From contig CAZYMB010000029.1 of NCBI GenBank assembly GCA_964648795.1, forward strand, positions 1 through 6,402: 6,402 nt of DNA. The letters run 5' to 3'. The DNA comes from JAHDDW01 sp964648795 (lineage in GTDB: Bacteria > Actinomycetota > Acidimicrobiia > Acidimicrobiales > SZUA-35). The translations under genes and the position numbers were made by a program. The notes below the pieces were generated by a model, which saw nothing but the letters and a program-made list of their open reading frames with translations, was not told the DNA's origin and did not search any database. Of the stretch, positions 1-4,512 are shown in pieces (positions within the stretch are counted from its first letter, which is position 1; each line of letters opens with the position of its first letter).

Positions 1-15
1 CGACAGGAGTCGAAC
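1..15 (-). repeat. Partial copy of the tRNA-Arg T-arm (possible distal attachment-site scar)
   Basis: These 15 bases are identical to 709-723, inside the tRNA-Arg(TCT) gene, in the same orientation. In the intact gene they cover the first acceptor bases after the T-arm, the 3' strand of the T-stem, the T-loop and one base of the 5' strand. After base 15 the sequence no longer matches a tRNA, so this is a fragment and not a gene. The copy runs off the left window edge, so its full length is unknown. It lies on the 3' side of tRNA-Arg with only the LysE-type gene between, which is where the distal repeat of a tRNA-integrated element would be. Confidence 0.6.
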
Positions 16-29
16 GAGTAAGCATTCAC

Positions 30-35
30 TACACT
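30..35 (+). promoter_or_regulatory. -10 box for a leaderless transcript of the LysE-type gene
   Basis: The hexamer TACACT fits the TANNNT -10 pattern and ends exactly 6 nt before the GTG start at 42, which would place the transcription start on the first base of the start codon. No good -35 hexamer and no convincing Shine-Dalgarno sequence are seen (only GAG, very close to the start). The same arrangement recurs at 6279-6291. Confidence 0.45.
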
Positions 36-41
36 GAGCTC

Positions 42-650
42 GTGGAAGAACTACTGATCGTGACAACTGCTCATGTACTAGGGATGGTGAGCCCGGGGCC
101 TGACTTCGCCCTAGTCCTCAAAACATCGCTCTCTAAAGGCCGACGTTCCGGCATCTTTGTAGCACTGGGAATAGCCACCGGAATTGTGTTCCACGTATTT
201 TATTCAATCGTCGGTCTTGCCGTTATTGTCTCGCAGTCCATACTCCTATTCAATGTCATCAAATGGGCTGGCGCTGCATATCTAATCTGGCTGGGCATAA
301 AGGCACTTAGATCCAAGGATGCCGGAGACATCGAGTTGAGTCCACAACGATCAACTCAAACAAGTTTTGTTTCATTCAAGCAAGGCCTTCTAACTAACGT
401 TCTAAACCCAAAAGTTACCTTGTTTTTTCTCAGCCTGTTTACACAGATCATTAACCCCAACACGAGTTCGTTGGTCAAGACGCTCTACGGAGTCGAACTG
501 GTACTCATAACATTTGTTTGGTTTAGCATCGTTGCCATACTGATGACTCAATCCCCAATCAGGGCTGCCTATCAACGGGCTAAAAACTATATCAATAGAG
601 CGTTTGGCGTGATTCTGTTGGCGCTTGGCGTCAAAGTAGCAGTCGGCTAG
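42..650 (+). CDS. LysE/RhtB-family amino-acid (or small metabolite) exporter
   Basis: The product is a 202-residue inner-membrane protein of the LysE/RhtB translocator family, which exports amino acids or related small molecules using the membrane gradient. The family signature SPGPDF is at residues 17-22, right after the start of the first helix, and the second conserved block (GLLTNVLNPKVTLFF) is at 115-129. Hydrophobic segments near residues 5-25, 38-60, 66-88, 112-133, 148-170 and 184-200 give the usual six helices, and the length is typical. The GTG start at 42 lets the first helix begin as in relatives and is supported by the -10 box 6 nt upstream. The substrate cannot be read from the sequence. 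The gene stands alone between a tRNA-Arg fragment (1-15) and tRNA-Arg itself, which converges on it, so it may be a transferred passenger. Confidence 0.92.
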   Translation: MEELLIVTTAHVLGMVSPGPDFALVLKTSLSKGRRSGIFVALGIATGIVFHVFYSIVGLAVIVSQSILLFNVIKWAGAAYLIWLGIKALRSKDAGDIELSPQRSTQTSFVSFKQGLLTNVLNPKVTLFFLSLFTQIINPNTSSLVKTLYGVELVLITFVWFSIVAILMTQSPIRAAYQRAKNYINRAFGVILLALGVKVAVG

Positions 651-702
651 CACCTAGCCTCCGAAGTGAACTCGTTCGAGCAGTTAACATGTGCAATTGC
701 AG

Positions 703-776
703 CACCCCCGACAGGAGTCGAACCTGCGACCTACTGATTAGAAGTCAGTTGCTCTATCCAGCTGAGCTACGGGGGC
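703..776 (-). tRNA. tRNA-Arg, anticodon TCT
   Basis: The reverse strand folds as a complete cloverleaf. The acceptor strand GCCCCCG pairs with CGGGGGT (G-U at the first pair), followed by a D-arm GCTC/GAGC, an anticodon stem ACTGA/TCAGT with loop CTTCTAA (anticodon TCT, reading AGA), and a T-arm GCAGG/CCTGT with loop TTCGACT. The discriminator base is G. The next bases are CTG, so CCA is not encoded here, unlike in the neighbouring tRNA-His and tRNA-Lys. The gene diverges from tRNA-His, and its T-arm is duplicated at 1-15. Confidence 0.96.
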
Positions 777-783
777 GCAGATG

Positions 784-789
784 AGTCTA
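784..789 (-). promoter_or_regulatory. Probable -10 box for tRNA-Arg
   Basis: On the reverse strand TAGACT matches TANNNT and lies 7 nt before the first base of tRNA-Arg, so transcription would start at or next to the mature 5' end. Only a weak -35 candidate (TTTCAA, 16 nt upstream) is present. Confidence 0.35.
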
Positions 790-794
790 GCCGG

Positions 795-808
795 CAACTC
801 TTGAGTTG
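795..808. promoter_or_regulatory. Perfect 6+6 bp dyad between divergent tRNA genes
   Basis: CAACTC and GAGTTG form a perfect inverted repeat separated by TT. A 2-nt loop is too tight for a good RNA hairpin, so a DNA-binding site is more plausible than a terminator. It sits in the 88-bp gap between tRNA-Arg and tRNA-His, close to the upstream part of the tRNA-Arg promoter. No regulator can be named, and the dyad could be chance. Confidence 0.25.
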
Positions 809-848
809 AAATGCTGAAAGATAAATAGGTGTGATGGTTTCATCCCGC

Positions 849-854
849 TAAGAT
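849..854 (+). promoter_or_regulatory. Probable -10 box for tRNA-His
   Basis: TAAGAT resembles TATAAT and fits TANNNT. It ends 10 nt before G-1 of tRNA-His, predicting a leader of only a few bases. The -35 region about 17 nt upstream (TAGGTG) is poor. Confidence 0.3.
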
Positions 855-864
855 GGTTGGCCTT

Positions 865-942
865 GGTGGCTGTAGCTCAGTTGGTTAGAGCACCGGCTTG
901 TGGAGCCGGATGTCGGGGGTTCGAATCCCCTCAGTCACCCCA
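865..942 (+). tRNA. tRNA-His, anticodon GTG
   Basis: This is a complete cloverleaf. The acceptor GTGGCTG pairs with CAGTCAC (one G-U), then a GCTC/GAGC D-arm, an anticodon stem CCGGC/GCCGG with loop TTGTGGA (anticodon GTG at 900-902), and a T-arm with loop TTCGAAT. Two hallmarks of tRNA-His are present: a G at position -1 (base 865) facing discriminator C73 (base 939). CCA is encoded at 940-942. Its 3' half has a decayed copy at 4435-4474. Confidence 0.97.
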
Positions 943-978
943 ATACCGTTTGTTCGTTCGGGTTCTAATTGTTCTCGA

Positions 979-984
979 TATACT
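979..984 (+). promoter_or_regulatory. -10 box for tRNA-Lys
   Basis: TATACT matches the TATAAT consensus at five of six positions and ends 15 nt before tRNA-Lys. It lies in the 57-bp gap after tRNA-His, so tRNA-Lys probably has its own promoter and need not depend on read-through. The -35 candidate TTCGGG at 957-962 is weak. Confidence 0.5.
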
Positions 985-999
985 CGACAGTCGGTACTA

Positions 1000-1075
1000 G
1001 CGCCTCTAGCTCAATTGGTAGAGCATCGGACTCTTAATCCGCAGGTTCCGGGTTCAAGTCCCGGGGGGCGTACCA
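1000..1075 (+). tRNA. tRNA-Lys, anticodon CTT
   Basis: The acceptor GCGCCTC pairs with GGGGCGT through two G-U wobbles, followed by a GCTC/GAGC D-arm, loop CTCTTAA with anticodon CTT at 1033-1035, and T-arm CCGGG/CCCGG with loop TTCAAGT. Discriminator A is followed by an encoded CCA (1073-1075). The first pair of the anticodon stem (T1026-C1042) is mismatched. This is the only intact copy. Two partial copies of its 3' part lie downstream at 1140-1179 and 2743-2773, bracketing the M48 protease gene. Confidence 0.96.
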
Positions 1076-1139
1076 CTCAGAACTCAGTGCCACCTGCGGA
1101 TGCCACGATGAGCACTCGTGCGAAGAGCCAAAGACACAG

Positions 1140-1179
1140 CCGCAGGTTCCGGGTTTCTTGTCCCGGGGGGCGTACCACT
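1140..1179 (+). repeat. tRNA-Lys 3'-part remnant, copy 1
   Basis: This copy matches tRNA-Lys 1039-1077, from the 3' strand of the anticodon stem through CCA and two flanking bases, with 36 positions identical. The only difference is in the T-loop, where CAA is replaced by TCTT. That breaks the 7-base loop, and no 5' half is present, so it cannot be a tRNA. It lies 64 bp after the intact tRNA-Lys and 18 bp from the M48 stop codon. The segment 1076-1139 between the two copies holds no gene. Its ACCTGCGG (1092-1099) is an inverted match to the first eight bases of this remnant. The extent of the copy, from the anticodon arm to the 3' end, is typical of attachment sites used by tyrosine recombinases at tRNA genes. 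Confidence 0.85.
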
Positions 1180-1197
1180 TCACCTCCGCTTGCAGTT

Positions 1198-2691
1198 CTA
1201 AGCTTCAACTACTAGACAGATATCATGGTAATCCCACAGCAGATCATTCAGATCTCGCTTTTCGCTGTCACCAAGATTCTCAGCGTAATAAGCCTCTGTG
1301 TAGTACGAATAGCTAACGCCAGCACAATCACCAAGCTCTGCGAGTGATACAGCAGCCGCAGCAAGTTGAATTGAACGATTAAACCCATGCTCTTCAGCAT
1401 CACCCAGCAGTTCGAATGCTTCTAAGAATTTGCCTTCATTTATTAATACTCCAGCAACAGTGCCCGGACCACTCCTGTCGCCGTCATTAAAAGTGGCTTC
1501 AATAATTTGCGCAGTCGCCGACTCTGGCGCAAACGCTGGCGCTATACCTGTACCGACAAAGACAAACATCCAAAGCCCAGCCAAGCCCATGTACACGTAA
1601 CGGTTCTTAAGAAATTTGGCTAATTCTGGGCGTGGGTAACTTGGCGTTATTCCGAGACCTTGCAAACGGTCGTAAAGATCTGGGTGAGTCTTGGCTTTAC
1701 CCTTGGTTACGACTGCAAGACCGTTGTATCTATGTAGCTTTTCTAAAGCACTCCCAAGATGTTCGTTACTTGTCTGTTCACATGCCACAGCGTCAGCTTC
1801 ATTTTCGTGACTGATTTTACCTGTTCCCAACACCTTTTTGGCTAGGAGGATACCGATAATTCCAACAGTATAAGAAAGCCAGGCGATGCTTGGGATCAGC
1901 GAAACACCAGTAGCCAAGACCAGAACCACATGGTAGTAAATAAGCGATGCAGACACCGCCCCTTTTAGATGTGACTTGTGACCAACTTCATGCCCGACTA
2001 TCGCTGCAACCTCTACTTCATCCAAATTGTCTAGCAAGCCTTGCGAGACCGCTATCTGACCTCCGGCGAAAGCCCACGCCTGAGCCATCGGGGTGTTTGC
2101 AACTAACGCCTTTTCTGGATCACCGCCCTGTCCAGCAACGAGATTGCAGATGTGGTCCGGTGCCGGAACAAACGCCTTAAAGAATTTCGCTATCTCAAGC
2201 CCAAATAGAAAGCTCGTTAAGGTAACCGCGTAGACAGCGACAAACGGCGCAATCTCTCGAAACGATAATGCCGAGGGTATTAATACCAGCAGAAGCCCTA
2301 CACCCAAAGATAGCTGCCATCTATGCACCCAATTAAAGTTGCGTTGCACGAATCCAAATTCTGAAGCTCTACCTGTTAGCTGCGTATTGCTATCCATCAA
2401 GACCACTAAAAGCAGAAGTGGAGGAAGCACCATAGTAGCCAGCAGAATACTTCGACCAGGCAACAACGAATGCGAAAGTAAACTGAACATAAAGCTCACG
2501 AAGATCAATGCTATGAAAAGCTGAACCAGCTTTATCAAAACTTCGTGGAGTCGCTGGTTGCGCAGAACCCAGTCTGGTTCTTGCATTGCAGTGCGGACCC
2601 GTTTTTGATGAAGAGCTATTAATGCGATCGTCGACAACGACACAACGCCGACAAAAAATAGGTTCCCTCCCCAAAGTATGAAATTAATCAC
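1198..2691 (-). CDS. M48-family membrane zinc metalloprotease
   Basis: The product is a 497-residue integral membrane peptidase of family M48 (HtpX/Ste24 type), expected to cleave membrane or secreted proteins in envelope quality control. The zinc motif HEVGH is at 234-238 (ligands H234 and H238, catalytic E235). The third ligand is probably E296 in HENEAD (295-300), and the typical downstream HPxxxxR is at 336-342. The block before the motif (NTPMAQAWAFAGGQIAVSQGLL) fits M48 chains. Hydrophobic segments lie near 7-27, 52-75, 83-100, 126-170, 246-287 and 364-384. Residues from about 390 form an extra C-terminal region with helical, possibly TPR-like character, making the protein longer than the roughly 290 residues of HtpX. 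The GTG start follows an in-frame stop two codons upstream. The GAGG before it is only 1 nt away, so initiation is unusual or leaderless. The gene is bracketed by two tRNA-Lys remnants. Confidence 0.9.
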   Translation of the reverse strand: MINFILWGGNLFFVGVVSLSTIALIALHQKRVRTAMQEPDWVLRNQRLHEVLIKLVQLFIALIFVSFMFSLLSHSLLPGRSILLATMVLPPLLLLVVLMDSNTQLTGRASEFGFVQRNFNWVHRWQLSLGVGLLLVLIPSALSFREIAPFVAVYAVTLTSFLFGLEIAKFFKAFVPAPDHICNLVAGQGGDPEKALVANTPMAQAWAFAGGQIAVSQGLLDNLDEVEVAAIVGHEVGHKSHLKGAVSASLIYYHVVLVLATGVSLIPSIAWLSYTVGIIGILLAKKVLGTGKISHENEADAVACEQTSNEHLGSALEKLHRYNGLAVVTKGKAKTHPDLYDRLQGLGITPSYPRPELAKFLKNRYVYMGLAGLWMFVFVGTGIAPAFAPESATAQIIEATFNDGDRSGPGTVAGVLINEGKFLEAFELLGDAEEHGFNRSIQLAAAAVSLAELGDCAGVSYSYYTEAYYAENLGDSEKRDLNDLLWDYHDICLVVEA

Positions 2692-2742
2692 GCCTCAGAC
2701 ATCGACACTCAATTCATTAAACTTGAATCACCAGACGCTTCA

Positions 2743-2773
2743 GGTTCAAGTCCCGGGGGGGGTGTACCGCTCA
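2743..2773 (+). repeat. tRNA-Lys 3'-part remnant, copy 2
   Basis: Bases 2743-2760 are identical to tRNA-Lys 1051-1068, covering the intact T-loop and the G-run. After a 2-nt insertion and one mismatch the match resumes through GTACC and the CTCA that follows CCA in the intact gene (CCA itself reads CCG). Nothing upstream of 2741 resembles a tRNA. The following bases to about 2802 also look like the flank after tRNA-Lys (1088-1110), including CCAACGATG against CCACGATG. The copy lies 51 bp upstream of the M48 start and 43 bp beyond the DUF4173 stop, so it separates those two genes. Unlike copy 1 it keeps the T-loop, so the two copies decayed independently. Confidence 0.82.
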
Positions 2774-2816
2774 ACTAAAAGCCAACTGTGAGTCCAACGA
2801 TGTCTCCTAGAGAGCA

Positions 2817-4367
2817 CTAGCAGGTCGCATCTATCTGATCGTTTGAAGAGCGTACTGCACGGTTGTATCCCAGAATTCCGTAGGTCTCTTCAGTTCCTCT
2901 ACTACAGAAGACATCTTGAGAGTCAACCGAAAGTGAGTCAAAGTTATCCGCCAATGCTGGGGTCGCATCTTCTGACAACTCCAATAGGTAGAACTCATCA
3001 AAACCGTTCTCAGATGACTCAGCATCAAGTTCAGTCGCTGCCGTAATATTTGTCTCGACAATGAATGCTTCTGGGTTAGACCAGCCAAACAAAGTTACGA
3101 ATACGGCAGCTGATATCAAAGCGAAAGAAACTGCACTTGACTTGGTTGCCGGTATTGGCGGCTTGACTATTCGGTATATCGAGAACAGAAGGTTCACAGC
3201 TAACCAAGCCAGGAACCATGCAACGAACAGTCTCGTGACAGTCAAATCGAACACGTCTATATATAGAGCCATTCGAGAGTATGAGACACCTACAAGAATT
3301 AGTGTCAGTACCGCTAAGACTAGAGCCAGAATTCTGACGAGCCCTGTTGAACCATCACTGTCATGTCTTTGTCCCAGTCGCCAAGCTGTGTACCGAATAA
3401 CCGTGATAACAAACGCAGCCACAGCTACTAGCTGGAAGAAGCCCTGCCTTGCATACTCTGCTCGAGTTAGCCCTTCGGCGGCGAAGATTTCTTCAGCACC
3501 ACCAAGGGCAACAAACAATTGAGACAAACACCAAACGGTGAGGACACCAACGAGCGAACCAAGTATTACCTTAAAGTCACCTAACGCTCGGCGAGGTTTT
3601 GCAACTGTGCTGATTTCCTGGCTTTGCCTTGTCGCACTTAATACCGGCCCGAGCGCAAGGAAAGCCAGAAAGACCGTCAAGAAGAAGTGTCCTGCTGCAC
3701 TACCTGGAATCGATACGTCAGGTCCGTCGAGGAAACTAGCGAACACTGCGTCGCCGCTCGCTAGCAAGAGTACTACCGGTAGCCCAACTGCAACTGCGAG
3801 TGCTACACCTCGCAAAATGGCCCCAGCTTTTACCCCCAGCTCACCTGATTCTGATTTTTTTGGCAGCAGTTTTGTGAACCAACTGGGCGCTGCTACCACA
3901 TCACTTAGAGCTCTACTAATACTGTCAGCCCAGCCTTGAACCGTCTGTCCGAACGGCCTGTATGTGACTGCACCTAGTAATGACCCAGCGACTAGCACTG
4001 TCAGAAAAGTGACCAGAGCAGAGTTGCGCAATAAGTAGTTCGAAGCACTCACTACAGCCAGACCAAGCAGAGCATACTCAATAGAACCTTTCGGCCGTTT
4101 TGTCAGTGTTATCGCAATAGCTAGTAGAGCCGTTGCGATAGCCATTGATATCGAGGCATAGCCAACCTTGAGGGCGATGTTGCCGACAACGGCAGCAACT
4201 ACAATGACTCCAAATACAATCGATAATGGCTTGTCGGGCAAGTTCTTGCGAGTAATTTCCCAGGCACTAACTGACTCCAACTGTGATAGTGGTTCACCAA
4301 CTGGTGGTGGTGGCTGAACTAGCCCCGTGGTCTGCTCAGCTTGCTGTCCCGGGCTGTTATCCTGCAT
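2817..4367 (-). CDS. DUF4173 (DUF4153-like) multi-spanning membrane protein
   Basis: This 516-residue membrane protein belongs, by pattern, to the DUF4173 group, whose biochemical function is unknown to me. A polar, proline-rich N-terminus (1-45) is followed by about ten hydrophobic segments between 48 and 430. Features I associate with the family are the YARQGFFQLVAVAAF block (305-319), LYIDVFDLTVTRLF (368-381), and the end of the membrane region NPEAFIVETNI (431-441), followed by a soluble tail with YLLELSEDATPAL (460-472). Two cysteines, C488 and the last residue C516, lie in that tail. The ATG start is well supported by a ribosome-binding site 5 nt upstream. The gene is transcribed towards the M48 gene but separated from it by 125 bp containing a tRNA-Lys remnant, so it is probably not a simple operon. 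A decayed tRNA-His fragment lies just upstream. Confidence 0.82.
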   Translation of the reverse strand: MQDNSPGQQAEQTTGLVQPPPPVGEPLSQLESVSAWEITRKNLPDKPLSIVFGVIVVAAVVGNIALKVGYASISMAIATALLAIAITLTKRPKGSIEYALLGLAVVSASNYLLRNSALVTFLTVLVAGSLLGAVTYRPFGQTVQGWADSISRALSDVVAAPSWFTKLLPKKSESGELGVKAGAILRGVALAVAVGLPVVLLLASGDAVFASFLDGPDVSIPGSAAGHFFLTVFLAFLALGPVLSATRQSQEISTVAKPRRALGDFKVILGSLVGVLTVWCLSQLFVALGGAEEIFAAEGLTRAEYARQGFFQLVAVAAFVITVIRYTAWRLGQRHDSDGSTGLVRILALVLAVLTLILVGVSYSRMALYIDVFDLTVTRLFVAWFLAWLAVNLLFSIYRIVKPPIPATKSSAVSFALISAAVFVTLFGWSNPEAFIVETNITAATELDAESSENGFDEFYLLELSEDATPALADNFDSLSVDSQDVFCSRGTEETYGILGYNRAVRSSNDQIDATC

Positions 4368-4372
4368 GTTTA

Positions 4373-4380
4373 CCTCGCCT
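4373..4380 (-). promoter_or_regulatory. Ribosome-binding site of the DUF4173 gene
   Basis: On the reverse strand AGGCGAGG ends 5 nt before the ATG at 4367. This is the only clearly well-spaced Shine-Dalgarno sequence in the window, and it fixes the start codon. The other genes have GTG or ATG starts with absent or badly spaced sites. Confidence 0.7.
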
Positions 4381-4434
4381 TAAACTATCACGCCAGGCTT
4401 AATGGTACAGAGCAGCCGCTAACCGTACGGCCCA

Positions 4435-4474
4435 CTTGTGGAGCCTTGCCCAATGGGTTAAACCCCTCAGAGAC
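4435..4474 (+). repeat. Decayed 3' half of tRNA-His
   Basis: CTTGTGGAGCC at 4435-4445 is identical to tRNA-His 897-907, which holds the anticodon loop and the 3' anticodon-stem strand. After 9 unrelated bases in both copies, GGGTT matches 917-921. The T-loop part has lost 2 nt, and CCCCTCAG (4463-4470) matches 927-934, with two more matches to 4474. About 26 positions agree in order, with the spacing kept apart from the 2-nt deletion, so chance is unlikely although each block is short. The remnant has the same orientation as tRNA-His and lies in the 145-bp gap between the DUF4173 start and the beta-helix stop. The middle is too degraded for it to function. Confidence 0.65.
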
Positions 4475-4512
4475 GGTTGGTTGATACAGGCAAAGCAGTG
4501 GAAGAAGTTGTC

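Noticed and set aside
898..1215. Open reading frame of 105 codons across the tRNA-His/tRNA-Lys region
   Set aside because: It reads through both tRNA genes and the tRNA-Lys remnant. Its LAQLVEHRTLNPQVPGSSPGG stretch is the familiar artefact made by translating tRNA sequence, so it is not a protein gene.
3061..3939. Two plus-strand open frames (153 and 133 codons) inside the DUF4173 gene
   Set aside because: They lie antisense to a clear membrane-protein gene, have no family resemblance, and are explained by its codon pattern.
4453..4467. GGGTTAAACCC hairpin as a terminator for the beta-helix gene
   Set aside because: The stem is short and no T-run follows on either strand. The T-arm of the decayed tRNA-His explains it better.
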